Shown here one piece after another: positions 1 through 5,805 of a stretch of 5,805 nt of DNA (positions are counted from its first letter, which is position 1; each line of letters starts with the position of its first letter). Source of the stretch: Pseudomonadota bacterium (GTDB lineage Bacteria > Pseudomonadota > Gammaproteobacteria > Burkholderiales > Burkholderiaceae_D); NCBI GenBank assembly GCA_018241865.1, contig JAFECY010000089.1, forward strand, positions 1 to 5,805, given 5' to 3'. A model generated the notes under the pieces. It saw only the letters and a list, made by a program, of their open reading frames with translations, did not search any database and was not told where the DNA came from. The position numbers were made by a program, and so were the translations under genes.

Positions 1-27
1 TGGGTGATATTTAGCGCCAATGACTCA

Positions 28-60
28 TCCCCATCCCGACCTTCCCCTTCAAGGGGAGGG
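28..60. repeat. REP-like intergenic palindrome
   Basis: A C-rich lead (CCCCATCCCGA) is followed by a near-perfect inverted repeat. The arm CCTTCCCCTT (40-49) pairs with AAGGGGAGGG (51-60) around a single central base, with one G-T wobble at 42/58. Elements of this type, a pyrimidine-rich lead plus a C4/G4 hairpin, recur between genes in many beta- and gammaproteobacterial genomes. That is the reason for calling it REP-like, but copy number cannot be seen from one window. It could also act as a transcription stop for a gene lying to the left, although no T-run follows on either strand. Confidence 0.5.
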
Positions 61-169
61 AGCGCAGGTGTGCCGCTGTCGCCAGAATTACTGACTGATG
101 TGTAAATTGCTTTTCCGCTTTTGCGTAAATTTTGATAGTGCCGCTGTATTTCCATTGTTTCTTTTCTCC

Positions 170-175
170 GAGGTG
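170..175 (+). promoter_or_regulatory. Ribosome binding site of dacB
   Basis: GAGGTG lies six bases before the ATG at 182. It decides the start, because the in-frame ATG at 98 has no such site and would place 28 non-signal-like residues before a textbook signal peptide. Confidence 0.7.
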
Positions 176-181
176 TATCGC

Positions 182-1609
182 ATGAATGTCTTGCGCGCTC
201 GTTGTTTTGCTCGCGTGTTGCTCGCTGCGCTGTGCGTGTTGATGCAGTCGTTTGCCGTAGCGCAATCATTACCGTCGAATGTGCGTGCTGCTTTCCAGCG
301 CGCCGCCATTCCGCTCGATGCGGTTGGCATACAGGTGCAGGAAGTCGGTGCGCACAAACCTTTGTTGGCGCTCAACCCAAGCCAGCCTTTCAATCCCGCT
401 TCGACCATGAAGCTGGTGACCAGCACCGCCGCGCTGGAACTGCTCGGCCCGACTTTCACGTGGAAGACGCAGGTCTATACGACCGGCATGCAGTCCGGCG
501 ATATCTTGCTTGGCGATCTGGTCATCAAGGGCGGTGGCGATCCCAAGTTGGTGCTGGAAAATTTCTGGTTGTTGTTGCGCCAAGTGCGCGCGCGCGGCAT
601 CCGCGACATACGCGGCAACGTGGTGCTCGATCGCAGTTTTTTCGAGGACAGCACCTATGATCCGGCCAAGTTCGACGGCGATCCGCTGCGCCCCTACAAT
701 GCCGGCCCGGATGCGCTGCTGCTCAATTACAAGGCCTTCACCTTCCGCTTTTTGCCGGATGCGCAAAGCAATACAGTGAAGGTCGCGACCGATCCGCCGG
801 TGACGGGTTATGCGGTGACGGCGCCCAAACTCGGCGGCGGCGATTGCGGTGATTGGAAACAGAAGTTAGCGTTACGCATCGACGGCAATGGCGCGGAATT
901 TTCCGGTGCGTATCCGGCAGCGTGCGGCGAAAAAATTTGGCATGTTCACCCGTGGATGATGCCGCGCACGCGCTACTTTGGTTTGGTGTTCCGTCATCTG
1001 TGGCAAGAGCTAGGCGGCAATCTGCGCGGTGAAGCAGTCGATGGCAGCGTGCCAGCCGATGCACGATTGTTGCTGCAGTGGGAATCGCCGACGCTGCCGG
1101 AAGTCGTGCGCGACATGAACAAGTACAGCAATAACGTCATGGCGCGGCAGATGTTTCTGACGCTGGCGGCGCAGACCGCGCAGCAGCCGGGCAATATCGA
1201 GCGCGGCCGTCAGGCGGTCATGTCTTGGCTGGCGAGTAAAAAAATCGACGCACCGGATCTGGTGATTGAAAACGGCTCCGGTTTGTCGCGCACCGAACGC
1301 ATCGCTCCGGCGACGATGGCGCGACTGTTGGCGACTTTCTACCAGTCGCCCTTGATGCCTGAATTCATGTCCTCGTTGCCGTTGGCCGGTTACGACGGCA
1401 CCATGCGTAAGCGCGTGCAGCAGCAAGGCGTGGCGGGCAACGCGCATATCAAAACCGGCTCGCTCAACGAGGTGCGCGCTATTGCCGGCTATGTGCTGGC
1501 GGCGTCCGGCAAACGTTACGCGGTGGTCTGTTTCATCAATCATGGCAATGCGCCTCGCGGACAGGAAGCACAGGATGCACTGTTGCAATGGGTGTACGAA
1601 AATGGTTAA
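182..1609 (+). CDS. dacB: D-alanyl-D-alanine carboxypeptidase/endopeptidase (PBP4, peptidase S13)
   Basis: This is a 475-residue periplasmic penicillin-binding protein of the low-molecular-mass class C (S13) family. The family removes the terminal D-Ala from stem peptides and cleaves D-Ala-mDAP cross-links in peptidoglycan. Residues 1-27 form a signal peptide: Arg-rich start, hydrophobic core, and cleavage likely after AVA27. All three active-site motifs are present: STMK with nucleophile Ser74 and Lys77, SNN at 316-318, and KTGS at 424-427. ENGSGLSR (363-370) is also typical of the family. The long insert between the first and second motifs (about 100-300) matches the extra domains II/III of PBP4, and the length is nearly that of E. 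coli DacB (477). Cys222 and Cys248 in the insert could form a disulfide in the periplasm (inference). The gene ends 86 bp before the next start on the same strand and appears intact. Confidence 0.95.
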   Translation: MNVLRARCFARVLLAALCVLMQSFAVAQSLPSNVRAAFQRAAIPLDAVGIQVQEVGAHKPLLALNPSQPFNPASTMKLVTSTAALELLGPTFTWKTQVYTTGMQSGDILLGDLVIKGGGDPKLVLENFWLLLRQVRARGIRDIRGNVVLDRSFFEDSTYDPAKFDGDPLRPYNAGPDALLLNYKAFTFRFLPDAQSNTVKVATDPPVTGYAVTAPKLGGGDCGDWKQKLALRIDGNGAEFSGAYPAACGEKIWHVHPWMMPRTRYFGLVFRHLWQELGGNLRGEAVDGSVPADARLLLQWESPTLPEVVRDMNKYSNNVMARQMFLTLAAQTAQQPGNIERGRQAVMSWLASKKIDAPDLVIENGSGLSRTERIAPATMARLLATFYQSPLMPEFMSSLPLAGYDGTMRKRVQQQGVAGNAHIKTGSLNEVRAIAGYVLAASGKRYAVVCFINHGNAPRGQEAQDALLQWVYENG

Positions 1610-1633
1610 GGATGGTGGATAGCGGCTGACGGA

Positions 1634-1663
1634 CTGCCACAAGCCTGACGCCGTTGTTATGAT
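1634..1663 (+). promoter_or_regulatory. Likely sigma-70 promoter with extended -10 for the DUF2167 gene
   Basis: The -10 hexamer TATGAT (1658-1663) matches five of six consensus bases. It is directly preceded by TGT (1655-1657), an extended -10 element. CTGCCA (1634-1639), 18 bases upstream, is a four-of-six -35. Transcription would start near 1670, leaving a short leader that keeps the ribosome site at 1683-1689. This suggests the gene need not depend on read-through from dacB. The call is by pattern only. Confidence 0.45.
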
Positions 1664-1682
1664 GGATGCGGCGATCATGTCC

Positions 1683-1689
1683 GGGAGGG
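1683..1689 (+). promoter_or_regulatory. Ribosome binding site choosing the start at 1696
   Basis: GGGAGGG ends six bases before the ATG at 1696. The upstream in-frame ATGs at 1666 and 1690 lie before, or directly against, this site, so they are unlikely to be used. Confidence 0.7.
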
Positions 1690-1695
1690 ATGTCG

Positions 1696-2688
1696 ATGAA
1701 ACGATTACTGCGCGTGATGACGATGACGGCGACGCTGGCGGTTTTGCTGTGCTCGCCTGTGCAAGCGGAAGAAAAAGCATCGGCCGGTGCGGCTGCATCC
1801 GGCGCGATTTCTTCCGTCGGCGTTCCCTATGATTGGCGCAATGGCCCGAGCGATATTACGCTGCTCGATCAAGCCACACTGAAATTACCGGCCGGCTATG
1901 CTTGGTTGCCGCAGGACGAAGCGCGGCGCATGCTGCAGCAGTTCGGCAATCCAAACGTCGCCGACGTGGTGGGCGTGGCAACCGGCAGCACCCACGATTG
2001 GCTGTTGGTCGTGCGCTTCGATAAATCCGGCATGGTGCGCGACAAGGAGGCGGGCAAGTGGAATGTCGATGCGGTGTTGGAATCACTGCGGCAGCTCACG
2101 ACGCAAACCAATCTGCAGCGGCAGAAGCAGAGCGCGCCAGAAATCGAGATTCTCGGCTGGTTGGAGCAACCCCGTTACGATGCCGCGCGTCATCGCCTGA
2201 CTTGGGGCATCGCCGTACGCAATAGCGGCGACGAATCGCCCGACGCGCAAGGACTCAACTACAACACCTACCTGCTCGGCCGCGATGGCTATTTCAGTTT
2301 GAATTTGATTACCGGCTTGCAGCGGATCGATAGCACCCGCCCACTTTCCGCCGCGCTGATCGACGCCATCGAATTCCGCGATGGCAAGCGCTATGGCGAT
2401 TTTTCCGCCAACGACAAAGCCGCAACGTTCGATATCGGTGGCCTGCTGGCAGGCAAGGGCGAAGTGACGACCACGCAAAAAGCCGAGAAGCCGGTCGCTG
2501 CGAAGAAGGAAGGATTTTTCAGCACATACGGCAAGCTGTTGATGGGTGTGGTGATCGTTATTCTGCTGCTAGCGCTCGGTGCGCTCGGTTGGTTGTTTTG
2601 GCGTCAGCAGAAAAAGTCGGACGAGGTGACGTTGACGCCGGAAGAGCCGACGATGGAAGAGCCGGCAGCCGGAGCGGAGCAAGCGTAG
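1696..2688 (+). CDS. DUF2167 family membrane-anchored protein
   Basis: This 330-residue envelope protein has no established function; family members are described as uncharacterised membrane-anchored proteins. A signal peptide (1-24, cleavage likely after VQA) leads into the DUF2167 domain, about 45-255. Recognisable family stretches are LLDQATLKLPAGYAWLP (56-72), GNPN (84-87), DWLLVVRFDKSGMVRD (101-116), GWLEQPRYDAARHRLTW (154-170), LNYNTYLLGRDGYFSLNL (187-204) and GKRYGDF (230-236). A Lys-rich linker precedes one strong membrane helix (about 281-302), then a basic stop (RQQKK) and a Glu/Pro-rich tail to 330. The predicted topology is therefore a periplasmic domain with a short acidic cytoplasmic tail. 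The start at 1696 is chosen for its ribosome site. The gene follows dacB at 86 bp and converges on the TPM genes. The family call is firm; the role is unknown. Confidence 0.88.
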   Translation: MKRLLRVMTMTATLAVLLCSPVQAEEKASAGAAASGAISSVGVPYDWRNGPSDITLLDQATLKLPAGYAWLPQDEARRMLQQFGNPNVADVVGVATGSTHDWLLVVRFDKSGMVRDKEAGKWNVDAVLESLRQLTTQTNLQRQKQSAPEIEILGWLEQPRYDAARHRLTWGIAVRNSGDESPDAQGLNYNTYLLGRDGYFSLNLITGLQRIDSTRPLSAALIDAIEFRDGKRYGDFSANDKAATFDIGGLLAGKGEVTTTQKAEKPVAAKKEGFFSTYGKLLMGVVIVILLLALGALGWLFWRQQKKSDEVTLTPEEPTMEEPAAGAEQA

Positions 2689-2706
2689 GGCTACGCTGAT
2701 TCAGCG
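2682..2706. repeat. Two overlapping hairpins at the convergent gene junction
   Basis: AGCGTA (2682-2687) pairs with TACGCT (2692-2697), and CGCTG (2694-2698) pairs with CAGCG (2702-2706). They share bases 2694-2697, so only one can form at a time. The first hairpin contains part of the DUF2167 stop codon (2686-2688). They occupy most of the 43-bp space before the 3' end of the facing TPM gene. A weak shared transcription stop is possible, but neither strand has a following T-run. Confidence 0.35.
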
Positions 2707-2731
2707 CAACTCCGAGCGGATTGCAGAAATT

Positions 2732-3229
2732 TTATAAAACCAGCGGCTTGTTCGACAACTCGTTGCGGTTGTCGCCATTGGCGGGGAAGTGTTGTTGCAG
2801 CAAACCGTTCAGCTGCCGCAGCGCCGCCAACGTACTGTCGCGGTAATGGCCTTGCGCGAAACCGGCGGTCATGGTGCGGCACACCGCTTGCCAGTCATCC
2901 TTGTGTAGCGCGCGTCCTACCGCACGGTCGGTGATGATTTCCACCTTGCGATCGGCCAGATTCACGTAGATCAGCACGCCGCAATTTTCTTCGGTATCCC
3001 AGATGCGGTAGCGGGTGAACAATTCATGCGCGCGCCGACGCGATGTCAGATTGTCGAGCACGTTGTGCCAGGTCAGTGCCGCTTCGACGGCGAAACGAAT
3101 TTCGGCGCGGTGCACCGCTTCGCCTTCGGCGATGGCGGACTGGATCGCCTGCAGCACATCGGCCGGGAAGGCGCGCTTGGCGGCGGCGCGAGTCGTGAAC
3201 ACATGTTTGTAAAAACGCGAACCGGCCAT
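2732..3229 (-). CDS. Soluble TPM-domain protein
   Basis: This 165-residue protein belongs to the TPM (TLP18.3/Psb32/MOLO-1, formerly DUF477) family. Visible marks are the hydrophobic strand GVLIYVN (84-90), VEIITDRAVGRAL (96-108), the DDWQ following it (111-114) and the final G-H-Y-R-D segment (127-131) before the last helix. There is no signal peptide or membrane helix, so it should be cytoplasmic, unlike its upstream neighbour. The ATG at 3229 shares its A with the TGA of the preceding TPM gene (TGATG) and has GGAG seven bases upstream. A GTG three bases earlier (3232) is possible but sits too close to that site. The overlap implies translational coupling. The biochemical role in bacteria is not established. 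Confidence 0.85.
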   Translation of the reverse strand: MAGSRFYKHVFTTRAAAKRAFPADVLQAIQSAIAEGEAVHRAEIRFAVEAALTWHNVLDNLTSRRRAHELFTRYRIWDTEENCGVLIYVNLADRKVEIITDRAVGRALHKDDWQAVCRTMTAGFAQGHYRDSTLAALRQLNGLLQQHFPANGDNRNELSNKPLVL

Positions 3230-4023
3230 CACCAGTCTCCCGAGGAACCGCCGCCGTCGAAACCGCCGCCACCGCCGGAAAAACCGCCGCCCGAGGAGCC
3301 GCCGGAACTACCCCAACTGCTGCCGGCTCCACCACCGAGGATGACGCCGCTGCTGCGACCCCAGCCATTGCTACTCAAACCGCGGCCTTGCTTGCGCGCC
3401 TGCAGCACGATGAAGATGAACACCGCGATGAAAATGATGACCGGAATCGGCACACCGAGAAAGCTATCCTCCGCGTCGTTTGTTTTTGCGCCAGAGCTGG
3501 CACCGGCTGCCGCCGGTAGTTGTGCTTGATCGAGTAGAGTGGTGATAGCGCTGACGCCGGCGGAGAGTCCACCGTAATAATCTTTCTGACGGAAATGCGG
3601 CGCGATGACATCGGTCAGAATGCGGCGCGATTGCGCGTCGGTCAGCGTGCCTTGCACGCCGCGCCCGGCTTCGATGTGCAGGCGGCGCAGCGCGGAGGGA
3701 TTGTCGCGCGCCACCAGCAGGATCACGCCGTCATCGACTTTCTTGCGCCCCAGCTTCCAAGCGTCGGCCACGCGGATGCTGTATTGCTCGATGGCTTCCG
3801 GCGCGGTGCTGGCGACCAGCAGGATGGCGACTTGGCTGCCGGTGCGCGTCTCGTAATCCTTCAACACATTTTCCAGTGCATCGCGTTGCTGCGCATTGAG
3901 CATGCCGGCTTGATCGGTCACGTGCGCCGTCAACGGCGGCACGGCGACGACATCTTGCGCGTGCGCGCCGGCTGTCAGCACCAGCGCAAACAGCAAACCG
4001 ATCAAGACGCGAAACGAGCGCAT
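3229..4023 (-). CDS. Secreted, membrane-anchored TPM-domain protein with Gly/Ser-rich tail (YgcG-like)
   Basis: This is a 264-residue protein. A signal peptide (1-22, cleavage likely after AHA) is followed by the TPM domain, about 30-165. The domain includes VTDQAGMLNAQQRDAL (35-50), GSQVAILLV (62-70), WKLGRKKVDDGVILLVA (89-105), GRGVQGTLTDAQSRRIL (120-136) and FRQKDYYGGL (144-153). An Ala/Ser linker precedes a membrane helix (about 191-208), then ARKQGR and a low-complexity Gly/Ser tail ending in SSGDW, a terminal layout common in this family. The predicted TPM domain is periplasmic and the tail cytoplasmic (inference from positive charges after the helix). No good ribosome site precedes the ATG, and lemA ends only 20 bp upstream, so coupling to lemA translation is likely. 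Its stop overlaps the next TPM start. Plant TLP18.3 of this family acts in photosystem II repair; the bacterial role is unclear. Confidence 0.88.
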   Translation of the reverse strand: MRSFRVLIGLLFALVLTAGAHAQDVVAVPPLTAHVTDQAGMLNAQQRDALENVLKDYETRTGSQVAILLVASTAPEAIEQYSIRVADAWKLGRKKVDDGVILLVARDNPSALRRLHIEAGRGVQGTLTDAQSRRILTDVIAPHFRQKDYYGGLSAGVSAITTLLDQAQLPAAAGASSGAKTNDAEDSFLGVPIPVIIFIAVFIFIVLQARKQGRGLSSNGWGRSSGVILGGGAGSSWGSSGGSSGGGFSGGGGGFDGGGSSGDW

Positions 4024-4043
4024 GGTTGGGCGATGAGCGACGA

Positions 4044-4640
4044 TTACTTGTTATCGAAATTGACGGCCGGTGCGGTCGAGATCGCCTTTTCGTTTTCTAC
4101 CGTGAAGGAAGGTTTTACCGGGTAACCGAACATCTTCGCCGTCAGGTTGGTCGGGAAGCTGCGCGCCAGCGTGTTGTACTCCTGCACGGTCGTGATGTAA
4201 CGGTTGCGCGCCACGGTGATGCGGTTCTCGGTGCCTTCCAGTTGCGACTGCAGGTCGCGGAAGCCGGCATCGGCTTTCAGGTTCGGATAGTTTTCCGACA
4301 CCGCCATCAGGCGCGACAGGGCCGACGACAGTTCGCCCTGCACTTGCTGGAATTTCTTGAAGGATTCGGGATTGTTCAACACTTCCGGCGTGATCTGGAA
4401 ACTGGTGGCGGCGGAGCGCGCCTTGGTCACGGCTTCCATTGTGTCCTTCTCATGCTTGGCATAGCGCTCGACCGTCTTGACCACGTTCGGAATCAGGTCA
4501 GCGCGGCGCTGGTACTGGTTGACCACTTCGCTCCAAGCCGCTTTGCTCGCTTCATCCTTGGCTTGAAAGTCGTTATAGCCGCAGGCGGACAGCAGCGAAG
4601 CCAGCAGGGTGATGGACAGCAGTTTCAGCAGGTTTTTCAT
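4044..4640 (-). CDS. lemA: LemA family lipoprotein
   Basis: This is a 198-residue LemA family protein (PF04011). Residues 1-20 form a lipoprotein signal with lipobox LSAC and Cys20 as the predicted lipidation site. The +2 residue is Gly rather than Asp, so outer-membrane sorting is possible. The mature part is mostly helical: NQYQRRADLIPNVVKTVERYAKHE (41-64) is the family's hallmark helix. SALSRLMAVSENYPNLKA (106-123), FRDLQSQLEGTENRITVARNRY (127-148) and YNTLARSFPTNLTAKMFGY (155-173) follow as in other members. The ATG at 4640 is preferred because the lipobox signal begins there and GGGA lies five bases upstream; an in-frame ATG at 4745 would add 35 unrelated residues. It is the first gene of a probable three-gene operon with the two TPM genes, an association common in bacteria. 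The molecular function is unknown. Confidence 0.92.
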   Translation of the reverse strand: MKNLLKLLSITLLASLLSACGYNDFQAKDEASKAAWSEVVNQYQRRADLIPNVVKTVERYAKHEKDTMEAVTKARSAATSFQITPEVLNNPESFKKFQQVQGELSSALSRLMAVSENYPNLKADAGFRDLQSQLEGTENRITVARNRYITTVQEYNTLARSFPTNLTAKMFGYPVKPSFTVENEKAISTAPAVNFDNK

Positions 4641-4759
4641 GATTTTCCCGAAAGATAAAAAGGTGGCCGGATGCGACAAGATACCACGAACGCCAAGCGA
4701 TTTCGTGACTGCCGGCCGGGTTACAATGCACGCTTCCCGCACCATCCAATGTTCGCGCC
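4641..4759. other. Divergent lemA-pyrF intergenic region
   Basis: This 119-bp space must hold the promoters for both pyrF and the lemA-TPM set. The best pyrF candidate is listed separately. For lemA no convincing -10/-35 pair was found. A TTGTCG-16-TATCTT pair on the - strand exists, but it would place the start almost at the ATG. No clear operator palindrome is visible. Confidence 0.6.
4722..4727 (+). promoter_or_regulatory. Candidate pyrF -10 element
   Basis: TACAAT matches five of six consensus bases and lies 32 bases before the pyrF ATG, giving a leader of roughly 25 bases. The -35 position (about 4699-4704, GATTTC) is poor, so the call rests on the -10 and its placement. Confidence 0.35.
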
Positions 4760-5584
4760 ATGACCGCCTTCATCGACAAACTTGCCGCCGCCTGGCGCGC
4801 CAACGATTCCCTCTTGTGCGTCGGCCTCGACCCCGACCTCGCCAAGCTGCCGCCACACTTGCGCGGCCAGCCGGACGCCATCTACCGCTTCTGCAAAGAC
4901 ATCATCGACGCCACCGCCGATGTCGCCTGTTGCTTCAAGCCGCAGATCGCCTACTTCGCCGCGCTGCGCGCCGAAGATCAACTGGAAGCCATCTGCGGCT
5001 ACCTGCGCGAAAAATATCCGCACTTGCCCATCGTACTCGACGCCAAGCGCGGCGACATCGGCGCCACCGCCGAGCAGTACGCGCGCGAAGCCTACGAGCG
5101 CTACGGCGCGGACGCGGTCACGGTCAATCCCTACATGGGTTTCGATTCGGTTGCGCCCTACCTGGAATGGCAAGAGCGCGGCGTGATCGTGTTGTGCCGC
5201 ACCTCCAACCCCGGCGGCTCCGACCTGCAATTCCTGCAGGTGGATGGCCGGCTCTTGTACCAGCACGTGGCGCGGCTGGTGGCGGAGAAGTGGAATACCA
5301 ACGGCCAGTGCGGCCTGGTGGTCGGCGCGACCTTCCCGAAAGAACTGGAGCAAGTGCGCGCCATCGTCGGCGACATGCCGCTGCTGGTGCCGGGCGTGGG
5401 CGCCCAGGGTGGTGATGTGCAGGCGACGGTGAAGGCGGGCAGGACGGCCAATGGCGTCGGCATGATGATCAATTCATCGCGGGCGATTTTGTATGCAGGT
5501 AGTGACGAGAATTTCGCGCAGGCGGCGCGCGGTGTGGCGGTGAAGACGCGGGATGAGATTAACTTTTGTAGAAATCCCATTTAA
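4760..5584 (+). CDS. pyrF: Orotidine-5'-phosphate decarboxylase (long PyrF subfamily)
   Basis: This 274-residue cytoplasmic enzyme converts OMP to UMP and CO2, the last step of de novo pyrimidine synthesis. It has the TIM-barrel landmarks of the longer, type-2 subfamily. These are LLCVGLDPD (18-26) with the substrate-binding Asp, [10 protein letters not shown] (57-66) and [17 protein letters not shown] (92-108) carrying the catalytic DxKxxD set Asp94/Lys96/Asp99. Further landmarks are [10 protein letters not shown] (122-131), CRTSNPG (146-152), VVGATFP (187-193), the phosphate-loop stretch [10 protein letters not shown] (210-219) and INSSRAILY (237-245). No clear ribosome site precedes the ATG. 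A four-codon open frame (ATG at 4749) ends on a TGA overlapping the pyrF start. The last residues (FCRNPI) are coded in AT-rich sequence and look unlike the usual end after TRDEIN, so the natural 3' end may have been replaced. No partner gene of the pathway is adjacent. Confidence 0.95.
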   Translation: MTAFIDKLAAAWRANDSLLCVGLDPDLAKLPPHLRGQPDAIYRFCKDIIDATADVACCFKPQIAYFAALRAEDQLEAICGYLREKYPHLPIVLDAKRGDIGATAEQYAREAYERYGADAVTVNPYMGFDSVAPYLEWQERGVIVLCRTSNPGGSDLQFLQVDGRLLYQHVARLVAEKWNTNGQCGLVVGATFPKELEQVRAIVGDMPLLVPGVGAQGGDVQATVKAGRTANGVGMMINSSRAILYAGSDENFAQAARGVAVKTRDEINFCRNPI

Positions 5585-5604
5585 AAAATACGATTGGCCG
5601 TATT
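5583..5604 (-). terminator. Weak intrinsic terminator for the right-end minus-strand gene
   Basis: Read on the - strand, AATACG (5604-5599) pairs with CGTATT (5592-5587) over a six-base loop, and the T-run continues to 5583. It begins 16 bases after the TAG at 5621-5623, a sensible place for that gene. The stem is short and only one third GC, so it may be inefficient. On the + strand there is no T-run, so it does not serve pyrF as an ordinary terminator. Confidence 0.35.
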
Positions 5605-5620
5605 CGATTATGGATTGGCG

Positions 5621-5805
5621 CTACGGGTTTTGGAAATTGCCAATAATTTCTATTTCTTTATCGAATTCACAGAGCATGGAAACCAGTGCTTCAGCTTCAC
5701 CATATCCATCTAAATTTCTGATCGCAGCAATGCCAACCTGACTGGTTTTTGGTAGATTTTTCTTCATCACGGCTTCTCTTGCAGACGGAACAAAAATCGA
5801 AGTAA
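5621..5805 (-). CDS. Partial unrecognised gene, 3' end only
   Basis: A - strand frame stays open from the window edge for 60 codons to a TAG at 5623-5621. It reads TSIFVPSAREAVMKKN, then LPKTSQVGIAAIRNLDGY, then GEAEALVSMLCEF and DKEIEIIGNFQNP. The composition is protein-like: a basic stretch, then an amphipathic acidic helix with a hydrophobic face, without rare-residue clusters. A weak terminator follows. I do not recognise the family. It is most likely the C-terminus of a longer protein starting beyond 5805. An internal ATG at 5767 could alternatively begin a 48-residue protein, with a weak purine-rich stretch (AGAGAAG) upstream. GC is about 39%, far below the neighbouring genes, which suggests acquired DNA. 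No signal or membrane segment is visible in the part present. Confidence 0.55.
   Translation of the reverse strand, partial: TSIFVPSAREAVMKKNLPKTSQVGIAAIRNLDGYGEAEALVSMLCEFDKEIEIIGNFQNP

Noticed and set aside
99..160. Promoter for dacB in the AT-richer leader
   Set aside because: Several partial matches (TAAATT at 103 and 126, GATAGT at 134, TGTATT at 145) compete, and none has both hexamers at good spacing. No single one can be supported.
98..181. Upstream in-frame start for dacB (ATG at 98)
   Set aside because: It lacks a ribosome site and would bury a standard signal peptide behind 28 residues. The ATG at 182 has GAGGTG at proper spacing.
1010..1798. Long minus-strand open frame of 262 codons
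   Set aside because: It lies antisense to most of dacB and runs into the DUF2167 gene. It is rich in His/Arg/Gln, as expected from the opposite strand of a GC-rich gene, with no recognisable family.
4026..4658. Plus-strand open frame of 210 codons over lemA
   Set aside because: It is antisense to a clear LemA gene, with Arg/His/Gln-rich shadow composition and no ribosome site.
4641..4675. Minus-strand TTGTCG-16-TATCTT as a lemA promoter
   Set aside because: Transcription would begin within a few bases of the ATG and lose the GGGA ribosome site. Both hexamers match only four of six.
4609..5415. Plus-strand open frame of 268 codons over lemA's start and pyrF
   Set aside because: The product is extremely Arg-rich and is an out-of-frame reading of pyrF, which has all its catalytic motifs.
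5553..5741. Plus-strand 62-codon frame over the pyrF end
   Set aside because: It overlaps the end of pyrF and lies opposite the better minus-strand partial gene. It has no ribosome site and no family resemblance.
1..5805. CRISPR arrays, tRNA/rRNA genes, insertion sequences, riboswitches
   Set aside because: Reading both strands showed no spaced direct repeats, no cloverleaf or rRNA-like stretches, no transposase motifs and no leader long enough for a known riboswitch.

Overview
The window looks like ordinary chromosomal DNA of a betaproteobacterium, most likely Burkholderiales and perhaps Oxalobacteraceae. This rests on protein style (long-subfamily PyrF, DacB of E. coli type, a DUF2167 protein, a LemA lipoprotein with the N-terminal CGYNDFQ), roughly 60% GC and GC-rich third positions. 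The taxon is inferred, not proven. No rRNA, tRNA, CRISPR array, insertion sequence or prophage gene is visible.

Layout: positions 1-97 carry no gene but hold a REP-like palindrome (about 28-60). On the + strand follow dacB (182-1609, periplasmic PBP4-type D,D-carboxypeptidase/endopeptidase) and a DUF2167 membrane-anchored protein (1696-2688) that has its own likely extended -10 promoter. Converging on it, on the - strand, is a three-gene set transcribed lemA (4640-4044), a secreted and membrane-anchored TPM protein with a Gly/Ser-rich tail (4023-3229), and a soluble TPM protein (3229-2732). The last two overlap by one base. pyrF (4760-5584, orotidine-5'-phosphate decarboxylase) is divergent from lemA, with a 119-bp intergenic region between them. 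After pyrF the composition falls abruptly to about 39% GC. There, the 3' end of an unrecognised - strand gene (5805 to 5621) runs in from outside the window, followed by a weak - strand terminator.

How the genes relate: dacB trims or cleaves peptidoglycan in the periplasm. The LemA/TPM set and the DUF2167 protein are envelope proteins of poorly known function. pyrF is housekeeping pyrimidine synthesis and is probably here only by gene order. No clearly new system is visible. The most noteworthy points are the LemA-TPM-TPM module, whose predicted topology spans both faces of the inner membrane, and the composition break at the pyrF 3' end, which may mark the edge of acquired DNA and may have changed the last residues of PyrF.
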